Source of the DNA: Pascua guehoae
Lineage: Eukaryota; Basidiomycota; Tremellomycetes; Trichosporonales; Trichosporonaceae
Length of the DNA: 64,000 nucleotides
Assembly: GCA_001600415.1 (NCBI GenBank)
Contig: BCJX01000014.1
Location: 402,004 to 466,003, forward strand
Direction of reading: 5' to 3'
Shown here: piece after piece, positions 45,610 through 56,326 of the stretch
Layout: every line of letters begins with the position of its first letter
Position numbering within the stretch: the stretch's first letter is position 1
The notes under the pieces: generated by a model
Databases searched by the model: none
What the model was told of the DNA's origin: nothing
The model's input: the letters and a program-made list of their open reading frames with translations, nothing else
Translations under genes and position numbers: made by a program

Positions 45610-47882
45610 CTACAAGGTCCGGTCGGGCGCCTGGGCATTGGCATTTGCGTTTGCGTTGGCGTTTGGGTTTGCGTTTGCATTTGCGTTTGCGATGGCGCTC
45701 TGCGTGCGGCGCCACGCCGCATTGTACAGGGGCGGCATGTCGAGGGGCTCGGGTGCGGGCTCGGGCGGGGCAGGACGTGGAGCTGGGTTGCGTGCAGCCG
45801 GGGCGGCCTGGAGCAAGCCGCCGTCCTGGTGGAAGCGGTATCCGCCCGGGTGCTGTGCGAACGAGACCTCTGTCGAGTCCGAGTTGGCGTTGGTGCTGGT
45901 GTGGATGTGGGCGTTGGGGTAGCTGTCGAGGCTGGGCGGGGGGCCATGGACGAGCGTCCACTTGAGCGACGGCTCGGTGGTGGGCGTCGTGGACCCGGTG
46001 CGTGCGGTGGAGGTTGGGGCGGGGGGCCGGGTGATGGGCGACTTTGTGCGTGAGGTGGACCCGACGCTCCCGCTCGCCTGGCTCTGGCTGTTGCTGTTGT
46101 TGTTGCTGGGGCTGTGGGTATAACTGGGGATGTGGGTATAGCTGGGGTTGTGGCTCTGGCTATAGCTGTGGCTGTGGCTGGGCACGGTCGACGGTGCGGT
46201 CCGGGACGACGGGGCCGACACCGACTCGAGGCCCGAGGACGGCACAGAGTGCACGGGCGTGGCCCACACGGGCTCGCCGTGGGGGCCGTACACCATGACG
46301 TGGTCGGTGACAGGCGAGCCCGGGTGGGAGCGCAGCAGCCGCTCGTGCGCCAGCGGCGGCGACGGGAACATGCCGTGCCTGTGCAGGTCGTCCACGACGA
46401 GCTTTTCTTTTGTGTTTGTCTTTGCGCGCCGCTTGTGCCGGAGGCAGAAAAAGACGGCGAGGGCGAGGAGACACAGCCCGCCCACGCTCGCGCCCGCGGC
46501 GATGCCCGCAATCACCCCCGTGGCCAGCCTGGTTGTCAGTCGGGATACCAAGAGCCCAGCCCAAGGTTATACTCACGTGGGCGTCGGAGACGGGGCGGCC
46601 GCCGGGAGCGTCATGTTGAGCGTCCCCGGACCCAGGCATGTCTGGTCGGTATTCTCCATGATTGGGATCACCGCCGACGTCCCGCCTTGATTCTTCTGCG
46701 CGTCCCACACGGCAAACACAATTTGCGCGCCGGCTTGCACATTCGCAACCCAGTCTGAAACACCCGTCAGTATACAAATAGGCGCATGCTGCTTGCTGCA
46801 TGCTGCGGGACGGTACGCACTCATGGTCGTGGCGTTTGGCACCGAGCTGAACTGGATCACGGTGCTGTTGGGCACGGCCGCCGTCATGGTCACGGGTGTG
46901 TAGGTTGGCGGCGCGGCGCTCCAGTCGAATTTCATCCATTCGCATTGCTGCGTGTTAGTGTGTGTGTGTGTGTGTATGTGTGTGTGTGTGTGTGTCTGTG
47001 TGTGTGTGTGTGCGTGCGTGTGTGTGTGTACCCCATGGTATTCTAAAGTTGCTCTGCGCATCACCGTACAGTAGTGTGGCATGCGGCGTCGATGATCGCA
47101 GGTCTGCATGCCCCACATCGACTCACTCTGTACTCGCTCGGGTCGCCGTTGGGAAGCAGTCGCATGCTGCAATGTGAGTATGCATGCGTCGCCATAATAC
47201 ACGGGAGTACTTACCGCCAAGGCGGGGTGGGGCCCGTGACAAACGTGCACTCCATGCCCGCAGCCACGTCGCCGAGGGTCAAGAGCGGTGTTGCCGTTGT
47301 CTGCGTGGGTCAGAATAAGTTGCGCCAAATGCCACACAACCAGCCACATTGGGCACCCCTTGGCAGGTTATCGTACCAGCACAGCCCGATGCGAAACCTG
47401 TACTCACCCTAATGTTGCGCGAGTCTGTCATGAAGAATACGATCCGCTGCTGGGCGTTGGTATACGGGTTCATCTTCTGGTCTGCACGTTAGCGGTTAGT
47501 GGGGCTGTGCGGTTGTGCGTGGCGGCACCTATTGTGCCCGCCACAGACGCACAAGGCAGCATCCACTGGTACGACCCCTTGCCGTCGACCATTTGGATGT
47601 CATTGGGCACCATGATGTCGCTGGCATAGTGCTGTTCTGGCTATTGTAGTGTCAGCAACTGGGTTCAACAGTGTAGACCTCGGTAAGGACGCGAGCACGG
47701 ACGGAGACACTCACAATCGCGGTAATCTCGTATGGAGGCACGCCACCCTCCCAGTTGAACTGGACGTGGCCGCACTCTGCGACCGTGTTTGGGTCGACGG
47801 TGAGCACAAAGTCGCTGGCGCGGGCAAGCATGGTGCCCATGCTCGCCAGCACGGATGCGAGGATCCACGCAGGGACCGGCAT
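45610..47882 (-). CDS. Secreted/single-pass surface protein with Asn-Ala tail, 567 aa
   Basis: Eight exons: 47715-47882, 47529-47640, 47408-47481, 47215-47300, 47127-47166, 46821-46947, 46577-46754 and 45610-46528. A signal peptide (MPVPAWILASVLASMGTMLA) opens the protein. Two related ectodomain blocks follow, with ECGHVQFNWEGGVPPYEITA and CEWMKFDWSAAPPTYTPVTM, plus several N-x-S/T sites. One membrane span lies at about 265-290 (GVIAGIAAGASVGGLCLLAL, then RHKRR). The cytoplasmic part is Ser/His/Tyr/Asn-rich and ends in an (NA)n run. The layout suggests a cell-surface sensor or wall-associated protein, as in many uncharacterised basidiomycete families. The function is not known. Confidence 0.85.
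46957..47030. repeat. GT-dinucleotide microsatellite in an intron
   Basis: A GT-rich tract lies in the intron between exons 46821-46947 and 47127-47166 of the surface-protein gene, interrupted by a few A, C or GC steps. That intron (179 nt) is longer than its neighbours. Confidence 0.9.
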
Positions 47883-48697
47883 GGTGGGGAGAGCTCTGTG
47901 AATATGTGAGGTGGATGTGAGGATAGAGGACAAAGTGGGTGAGTGGCAAGAAGAAGAGGCCCTTCGTGCGGGAGGACATCATAACCCCCTTCTTGAGCAC
48001 CCCGAACCTCCTGCTCGGCCATGCGATGCCTGCCTACGATACTTCGCATGCACCGCCCCCTGCTGTTCACGAGGGTTGGGACAATACCGTCTCCGGCCAA
48101 CACCGGTCGAGGCGGTGACGAAAAGGGTCCAGCGGCGCATCCTCCTTCTCGCCGGTTGTTGTTGAATGCTTATATCTCCGCTGCCGGACTCTCAAAACGT
48201 CAAACGAGCCTGGTCAGAGTGAAACTGCGTCTAGGCCAGACCATGCAACAGCTACAGCTTGGCAGCTTGGCAGGCGTCGTGCGACTTGAAACAATGGTGC
48301 TGGACACGAATACCATGTGCAACTTGCAGCTTGGAATGGACGACAGTCTCATGTGGCAGCATGAAACGAGGTGTGCGCCACAGGACACCCCGGAATGCCA
48401 CACCGCCTCACGCTCCCCAGTGTCCAGCCATTCCCCATGTGTCCAACAACCTCCAAAGCACCCAATGTCATCGGCATTGTCCTCCCCAAGGCTGCTGGGG
48501 ATACGCAATTGTATGCAATCGCCCCCATCTTCCGCAGCAAGCACCCCGGACTTCGGGAGGTCCCATCCGCCTCGGGCATTATCAGTACTCTTTCGTGTGG
48601 CAACCAACAAAGTTGCCGTCGTCTCCTCGGGGGTTTGGCTTCTGAGAATCCTGGTAATCACATTCACACTTTTCTTGTTCCCGTTATTGATCGACGA
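47883..48697. other. Upstream region of the surface-protein gene
   Basis: This probably holds the promoter of the minus-strand surface-protein gene. A 226-codon plus-strand frame (48021-48701) was considered and not accepted. Confidence 0.4.
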
Positions 48698-50611
48698 CTA
48701 ACACAGCTTTGTGTTCCTCTCCTCCCACTCGGGGAAGCTCACCACCCTGTTGTCAGCCAACACCTTCCAAAGCCCACGCCAAAGCTCTCGCAACGGCGTC
48801 TCAATGAGAGGACACGTAACCTGCACACCACCGAGCCCGCACACGTCCCAACACACACTCACGTCTTGCCCGTATTCTTGCCCTCAAACATATCCTTGAG
48901 GCCACGCACACACCCCTCGAGCCCACCGGGCACGACGTGGTAGTCGTACTTGAGCATGCCCTTGCTCGCGAGGTCGGCGAGGTAGGCGCGTGCCTCGGGG
49001 TACCGCTTGGCATAGTCCATGGCGATAAACCCCTCCATGCGCGCCTTCATCGACACAAGCTGCGGCGTAAGGCGCACCCCGTACGGGTGCGTCGTGTTGT
49101 ACTGCGAGATGGCGCCAGAGAGGACGATGCGCGCGTGCGGGTTGATCTGCGCGAGCACGACGTCGAGGAGCTCGCCGCCGACTGCGTTGTCAGTGTGGTG
49201 AACTATAGGGGTGGTTGGGTGCTGGTAACTTGTGGTGTCTGGTGTTTGCTGGTTTTTTTTTTTTTTACAATGGCACAACGTCCGGCGGATCGTGTGGTTT
49301 ACTGCCCAACACTTGACGCTCTGACCTTTGATTGCTAGTCAAAGCATTCTTGAAACGTCTCATCCCCCAGCACCCACTCGTTATCATCACTCCGCTCACT
49401 CACACACACTCACCATTGTCAAAGTAGACATCAACAAGCCCAACCGCGCGGAGACGCCCCGCAAACCCCTCCTGCTTGTAGTTGAGCGCATAGTGGCAGC
49501 CGAGGGCCTTGAGCTTTTCCACCTTGTCGGTGCTGCCGACGATGCCGACGACCTTGCAGTGCTTGTGCGCGAGGGCGATTTGGATAGCAATCTGGGTATG
49601 AGCATGTGACCATACGAGGATTCAACCTCCCCTCTCAGACGAGCATGGTAGCGCCCCCACTCGTATCCATGGCGAGGAGGTCAAGGTTCCCAGTGTCCGC
49701 AATGGAACCTCCTCGCCGATATCCATGATCTGCCCCCTCTTTCTCCACACGCGAATGCGCCAACACGAAAGCGCCGACACTCACGAGGCCGACACTCCCC
49801 GCGGCACCCGAGACGACGACCGTGTCCCCATCCTTGAGGCGGCCAATGTCAAACATGCCAAAGTAGGCCGTCATGCCCGACGTGCCGAGGAACCCCAGGT
49901 GGTCGATCTCACGCACGCCCGGCGGTGTGCTGCGTGTCAGCGATACCCAATGGTTGCTCACTCCGTCACCACACGGGCCGGCTCCCCTTTCCAGGCCATG
50001 ACACTGGGATCATTACGAATCGACAAAACTCACTCGCGGCCCTCGAGCACCCGTGCCGGACCGACCCAGTACTCCTGCCAGCCCAGGACGCCAAACACCG
50101 TGTCGCCGACGCGGTACCTGTCCGAGCGGGTGGCGACGACGCGGCCCAGCCCAGACGCGCGCATCACGTCGCCCACATTGACGGGGGGCAGGTACGAGCG
50201 CGTGTCGACGAGCCACATGCGCATGGCCGGGTCCTGGTGTCAGCTCCCGGGGACCGGGGACCCACGGGGCATTGGTGGTGTGGCGGGGTGTGGGGGTGGG
50301 ATAAAGGAGGCGGGGTCAGGGTAGAGGCTGGGGGATGGAAGACCTAGAGGATTTCTACAGGCCGTCCTCAGCACAGAGTGCGAACACTACATATTGCTAT
50401 ATTCCATGACGACTCATGGCTGCCACAGCGAGCGCAGACGTACAATGCTGACAAGCTCGACCTTGACGACGACCTCGCCATCGCCTGGCGTCTTGAGGGG
50501 CGCAGAGTCGCGCTTGAACGTGCGGTCCGTGATCGGGCCGCGCTGGGGACGTAGGGCCAGGACGACCCGGTGGTTCAGCGCCGGGAGTGTGGGGGTCGGT
50601 GTGAGGGACAT
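48698..50611 (-). CDS. Medium-chain dehydrogenase/reductase, NAD(P)H-dependent alkenal/prostaglandin reductase type, 352 aa
   Basis: Six exons, 50444-50611, 50034-50233, 49785-49929, 49414-49591, 48863-49181 and 48698-48746, keep phase throughout. The catalytic-domain start has NHRVVLALRPQRGPITDRTF and VELVSIDPAMRMWLVDTRSY, then LGFLGTSGMTAYFGMFDIGR. The nucleotide-binding GAAGSVGL and KVVGIVGSTDKVEKLKALGC follow, then YFDNVGGELLDVVLAQINPH. No structural-zinc Cys cluster is visible. This is the leukotriene B4 12-hydroxydehydrogenase / 2-alkenal reductase branch of the MDR superfamily, which reduces alpha,beta-unsaturated carbonyls. The substrate cannot be predicted. The intron between exons 3 and 4 is 193 nt, longer than usual here. 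Confidence 0.93.
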
Positions 50612-51941
50612 TTTTGTGTGCAGAGGAAGAAATGGACGAGGGGACAGAGACGGTGGGAGTGTGGATGCGGGGTGTGGGGGTGGGGGTGGGGATAGTCGAG
50701 TAGGTTAGTGCTTATGGGTGAGTTGGCCGCGGGGTCAGTATGCCTGGTATCGCACTTCGTACACCACCCAGTTCACTGCGCTGTTGACACCTGGGCATTG
50801 ACGGGGCGTCACGAGGCAGGAAGTCACAAGGGGCGTGAGAGCCATGACGAGGATGCTACGCCTGCGGCGCGACGCGGATTGTCGACTGGTCTTGGACAGC
50901 TCGGTAGCGCGGCCCCGCGTATGGACTGAAAGCGGTTCAAGAGTCGGCTGTTTGGGACTAGTAGGTGAAAGCTGGAATTCATTCACAGGTGAGATCCGTA
51001 TCATGCCAAGCTTGGTGTCTGCTGTCGATCGGGTACAGTGTCGAGCAGTATCCGGCAGTGGTGGCTGAGACGTGGAACAGGGTGAGATAACAATCCGCAC
51101 GTGTGGTAACAGCCGGAATGGCCAGATCACATATCTCGATGACTTCATCGACCGCCCGCCATTGCGTTTGCGATTCCCATGGATGGCGAACCACGTGCTT
51201 TATGGGATGCCAACCAGTGGTCGCAACACCAATGTTGCAGGAGTTCGCATCAGAGAGAGAATACAAAAAAGTTGAATCAGCGTCAACCGAGGGTCCAACC
51301 AAACGAGCGAACGAGGACTACAACAACATCCACATCCTTGATGGATGGTATTCACATCACAGATTAGATGAGGATTTGAAGAGTCCATCTGCCTCGCCAG
51401 GCAGCAGCAGTTTGGCCTCGCTGGTAGCAGTAGTTTGGCGTTGCTGGGACACCAGAGCAATCGCACACCTTGCCGCCTGATCATCAATCAGGCCGACTGA
51501 TGAGAGACGCGGTGCAGATGTGTCTTACATTTCGCGAGCGTGGACCGTTGGGATGCAAATCGCCTCTCAACATTTCCTATGAATTCACACAGCAGAACAT
51601 TCGAGAGTTTCTGAGAAATGCATTGGAGTTCACTCCAGAGATGCTGCAGAAGCGAGCCTCATCTCTGCCCACAATACAGCCGACCATACCTTATTCGTTT
51701 CCGCCCTTGTGCCCGAGGGCGAGCTGAGAGTCGACCTTGCACCATGGTATTACTGTACAGGTGCGCCTTCACCCCTCGTGATCGGGGACACCAGGGCGGG
51801 TACTCGGTTGTAAGTGTGCTTGCACGTGGCCCGCCGCTTCTTTGTTTGTCTGTTACAACACTCGCCACATCCGACTGGAGCGATACATCATCGAGACTCT
51901 ATGGCATGAGGTTGGCGTGGCCGAAGCGCCGACACCCTGTA
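50612..51941. other. 1.3-kb region without a supported gene
   Basis: A 137-codon minus-strand frame with an ATG (50735-51148) has no other support. A duplicated segment (GGCAGCAGCAGTTTGGCCTC / GGTAGCAGTAGTTTGGCGTT) is at 51400-51440. Confidence 0.4.
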
Positions 51942-52819
51942 TCACACCTCGTCGTCCCAGTCTGGGTGCCACGGAAGATCGGGCTTTGCGATGGGACTCA
52001 TTCCAATGGAACCTAGAGCGTAACGCAGATACTGGCCATGCTCCGAATCAGTGTACCAGAACTCGGACACTAAGCCGGCAATTGCTATGTGTTGGTTGCG
52101 ATAGGCGGAGAGGATGAGGTTGAGCCACGTCGCATTGTATTCTGGGCCAGCCAGACCTCCGGGGAGCGACATGCGGACATTGCCCTGCGTCGTGTCAGCC
52201 AAGGGAGATACCGTCGCGACACGTGCTCACCGGAACTACCCTAGGCTCCTCACGCCACCTCTCCTGGGTTTGATTCGCAAGCTCATCAACCATGTCCACA
52301 GTGGCTTGACCTTGCGCGCGCAGGACCGGCAGCCACGGGAACAGGGGCCATTCCGCCATGTTGTCGGCGGTGATGTCGCTGGGTTTGAGCCAGATTCCCG
52401 GTGCGCCCGTCTGCTGTGCGTGTTGCAGATGTGCACGGCCAACCTCGACCAGCTCCATGTTTGGAATGTACCGGCCTTTCTCACCGTGATGGGCGCGTGT
52501 GTAACCCGCTTGTCGAACGCATCGCCCAACGCACTCCAAGTATGCTTGGATGTCCGGAGCGTAGCTGGGCCATTAGTGTGGTCAACTTGTCGCCGATAGC
52601 ATACCTTGCTGCGTCTTGGTTGAAATCTATGATGAAGTCCCTAGCGTCCTTGGAGCCTTGAAAGTAGGTGCAAGGCTTGAGGCGGGGGTTTGGTGATTCA
52701 CTGGAGTCAGCCACACCAACAAGTGATACGCACGGCGACGTGTCTGGCGTGGGTAGGCCGTGTTGCACTTTGACCTGGCGATCCGGGAACTTTACGTCTG
52801 AATGTTGAACGTGGGCCAT
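51942..52819 (-). CDS. Protein of unknown function, 252 aa
   Basis: Exons 52734-52819, 52605-52700, 52231-52564 and 51942-52184 join in frame, all with good donors (GTGCGT, GTATGC, GTGAGC). The start is MAHVQHSDVKFPDRQVKVQH. The body is helix-rich (RDFIIDFNQDAARSYAPDIQ; GQATVDMVDELANQTQERW) with many Trp (ADNMAEWPLFPWLPVLRAQ) and the C-terminus is SPIAKPDLPWHPDWDDEV. There is no signal peptide or membrane segment. No family was recognised. The exon structure is well supported. Confidence 0.75.
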
Positions 52820-53692
52820 TGCGGAGCGTCTTGACGTGGTAGGTTGAGTTGGAAGAGATGTTTGAGAGCAGGATAGATGTGAGGTAGGTGTGTTATTAAA
52901 CGGAGCGGTGCAAGCGGTACCCATTTACGGTAGGGTGGCGAGCCAGTGAGTCATTGGTAGAGATCACGTGATACGCTCTGCGACACTTGCCCCTGGGGGA
53001 GCACCGCCCAATACCGCCACATTCCCTGAGTCTCCTCCCCTTTCCNNNNNNNNNNNNNNNNNNNNNNNNNNNNNNNNNNNNNNNNNNNNNCCCCCCTCTG
53101 ATATCTTGTTTCGTTTGCCAACTCTGTTTACATCCTCCCGTCTCTTCTCGTCCGTCTTCGTCGTCTGCCTCTTCATTCCCCTTCCTCTTCCCCTTCCTCT
53201 TTCCCTTCCACCTAAACACCCCCTTATTTCAACGTTCCAACTGGATGCACCGCCTAATCCGATTCACCATCCACTGCCGTCCTGCAGCTCACCTCCCCGA
53301 TGATGAGTGCTGCCCATAGCGTCCAATGCGCCTCAACACCCTTCCCAAGACTAGTCCGTTGAGGGGGAGACTCACGGAGAACATCGAGACTGAAACAAGG
53401 CAGCGGACTGACCCTCATCTCCCCCAGGTGTCATGCATCAATTGTCCCTCGTTTGGCCACTCCTTGATGCGACAGACGACACCTCTTATCGCGATGCCCG
53501 TCAGTTATAAGGCTCTCGCAACGTGGCTGGGCTCCCCCATTCACCACTACCACGAAAGCTCTACTGCTATTTCTGCAAAGACCGACCATCTTAAGTGAGT
53601 ACATGCAGTTTGCCCGCCACGATTGCACGATTGTTGACACGAAGGCCCTCCAATTCCAACACCATTCCGCACCGAGGACTGCCCGACATACC
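52820..53692. other. Intergenic region containing an assembly gap
   Basis: Upstream regions of two divergent genes meet here. C/T-rich DNA flanks the N run. Splice-like signals at about 53427 (CTGACCCTCATCTCCCCCAG) and 53594 (GTGAGT) suggest that the next gene may have 5' exons here. These could not be joined to it in frame. Confidence 0.4.
53046..53090. other. Assembly gap, 45 N
   Basis: The N run follows CCCTTTCC and precedes CCCCCCTCTG, so a C-rich or low-complexity segment is the likely cause. The true length of the gap is unknown. Confidence 1.
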
Positions 53693-56139
53693 ATGGCATC
53701 ATTTTGGGAAGATCCCGACTTCTACGTCCACGACAGGCTCTCTCAACTGGAGTGGGAGGGAGACATCGACTCGTTGTTCATCGGACCCGCATCCGTCTGG
53801 GAGCCCTGCAGGCCGATTGCGAACGACACCACTTTCTATATTGTAACAGTCGAATTTCTCCTCCGGTTTGGTGCGGATCTGCACCAGAGTAGCCTGTGTG
53901 GGGACCCGAAATCCACCGATCCCGTCCTCGTGTTCCCTTGGATCGACAACATCATTCTTAACGACTTTTCGAAACCGCCGGCGGACTCAAAAAAGACTAC
54001 GAACAACTATACCAAGCTGCTCAACAGGATCAGTGCCATTGGGCGTGGCGCTCCGGGTCCAAATCGCAGTCTTGTCGAGGGTGTGCTTCCTCGGCACATC
54101 TTTGAAGATGGGTCAGAAATGTTGGTAAGTGAGCTCTTTGCTAGCTATAGAATTTCGCTAACTCGGAAGCACCTCGAACTGCTGGATTGCCATGCGATGG
54201 CAACTGATGCCGAGACTTACGAGAAGCGCATGGCATACGCATGGGCGTCGAGCTATCATCGGTTGGCGAAGGCCCTGGCGTCCAAGTACAGCGGTTGCAC
54301 AGTCAAGCTGCTGCGGCGCTTTCGCTCGCAAACGGACGAGAACATCCTCGAAGTACTCGACAACCGATTCGGAACATGTCTTCAAGACATTGCCGTCAAC
54401 TCTTTGCGAGATGTGCCAGGATCGCTTACGAAAAATAAGGTGAAAAAACCCTGGACGGTGTCATCGTGTGGGCCAGCCCCGAGGACGGCAGACAACCTGG
54501 GCATGACCGTATCAGTGGACACGAACCTACTCGTCAATGGAAAGAAGTTCCTCGTCGAGGCTGCTGTCGCTCGTTTTACAAAATACGGGGAAAAGACCCG
54601 AAACGAAGGAGGCGTTGTCTTTGCCGACACTGTATTACGTGAGCTGTTCGAGCACATCGACCCCCGTCGAGAGGCGACATCCAACAAGACGATCGAGGAC
54701 TGCCGCGGATCGAAACTGCACCACTCAAACAACTTGACCTCAAAACTCTGCCACTTGGGTCGTACGTCAAGACTCAGAAGGGCCATTCGGAACAACGCGC
54801 CGACCAGGGAACCGTTCTCAAAGACGCCAACATTCGCGCCGAGCTCGTGCACTATAAGATCAAGAGTAATCGCGACATCATCATGGCTGCATCCGACGGT
54901 GGTATGGTCACGGCACTCTGGCATGTCGGCATTCCGGCACTCCACATCAACAACGACCAAACGCGGCCACTCATCACGGAATGGCTTGTGGAACCCCCGA
55001 GACCCGCCGACTCAACACCAGCTCAACAACTCGAACTTGGGGCGCAGCAGCTCAAAGAGTTGTTCGACGCCGTGATGGCCGCATACCGTGTCCTCCGTCC
55101 ACTTTCCCCACCATCATCTGATCAACAAGCATCGTCGACCAACCGTGGCCTTGCTACCACCAACAACCCAATTCCATGGCATCCTCCTCTCCCTCGAGGC
55201 TTGCCGACCAGTCGTAGCCTGCCCGTGGCTAACAATCCGACTCCATCGCACCCTCTTCCTCGAGGCTTTCCAGCCAGTCGGAGCCTGCCCATCGCCAACG
55301 ACTCGACGCCAGGACCACCGAGGCGCAATTACGGTGCACAACATGCGCCTCCGACCGACATTCCTCGATCCCGTGCTGCACCACCACAGGGCACCTTCCA
55401 CCATAAGCCCCAATCACGCTCCGCCGGCCCTGACCACTGGCCAGTTGGCCCCGACCCTTACCGCCGTCCAGGCAACCCCCATATTTCGCCAGAACCTACC
55501 GGGTGTGGCTCCTGCTTTCCGGGGAGAGGGCTATGCTGCTGGTCGATTTCACCAGACTGGCCAAAATGGCTGGGCGGCGTGTGCTTGTCGTTTTGGACAT
55601 GTGGGGGTTGTTGCTCTGGGTGTTGCACCGGATGCTGCACAGGGTGTGGCTCTTGCGGCGGATGCGGCGGATGCGGCGGGTGCGGCGGGTGCGGTGGATG
55701 TGGAGGATGTGGGGGTTGTGGAGGGTGTGGAGGTTGTGGTGGTTGCGGGAGCTGTGGGGGTTGCGGAGGGTGTGGTGGATGCGACAGACAGGGCGGCTCG
55801 GAGTGGAACCCCCAGGATGCCAACGCGTACGGGCATGCGACGCAGCCGACGCGTCAAGGACTGCCCCAGGAGCACCCACCACCCGCTGCTGCGCGGTACC
55901 CTCCAGCCCCACAGCCTCACGTTCCAGGCAGGGGCCCAGTCTCGTATGGCTATCCACCACAGCGCCAACCCCCTCCGCAGAGCCGCGCACCTCAACACCC
56001 GGCCGGCATGCCCCCGAACGCTTTGCACAGGCAGCATCATCAGCCCACCAACCCACAATATCCATCGCAACACCCCAGACAGCAACAACAGTATGGTTAC
56101 CCGCCAACCGTCATGATGCGACCCACAGCGGCACACTAG
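53693..56139 (+). CDS. Orphan protein with Cys-Gly repeat domain and Pro/Gln-rich tail, 783 aa
   Basis: Exons 53693-54124, 54170-54638 and 54689-56139 give one open frame. The first intron (45 nt) is a multiple of three; the second (50 nt) is needed to connect ADTVL to the [18 protein letters not shown] frame. Residues about 1-390 look globular ([60 protein letters not shown]) but match no family known to me. After a Pro-rich linker, residues about 570-667 are Cys-rich ([17 protein letters not shown]) and then nearly pure CGG repeats. The tail is Pro/Gln/His-rich. Codons in the repeat vary synonymously (TGC/TGT, GGN), supporting this frame. The 5' end may extend upstream. Confidence 0.72.
55629..55790 (+). 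repeat. Coding 9-bp repeat (Cys-Gly-Gly units)
   Basis: TGY-GGN-GGN units run almost uninterrupted, encoding CGG repeats in the main frame. The same DNA is open in the Ala/Val frame and in an Arg/Leu/Met/Trp frame. Confidence 0.85.
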
Positions 56140-56326
56140 ATCCTGTAGATGTGTATGTATGTAAAGTAGTGTACAATATCAATGTGGCAGCGAGCCCTGT
56201 CGTCTTGTCTCCATGTGGGTTCAGAGACGAACGTTGGACCGATTCTCTATGGGCGCGCTGCAGATATAATCCCAAATGTACTTCATCCTGCTGGTCTACA
56301 AACTCGTACAACTGTCCTTGTCTCCA

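Noticed and set aside
48021..48701. 226-codon plus-strand frame with ATG and a hydrophobic C-terminus
   Set aside because: It runs into the 3' end of the reductase gene and has no promoter, homology or codon support. It could be revisited with transcripts.
55088..56116. Alternative Ala/Val-rich frame through the Cys-Gly repeat
   Set aside because: The repeat varies synonymously only in the Cys-Gly frame, and only that frame joins the upstream exons and the Pro/Gln tail.
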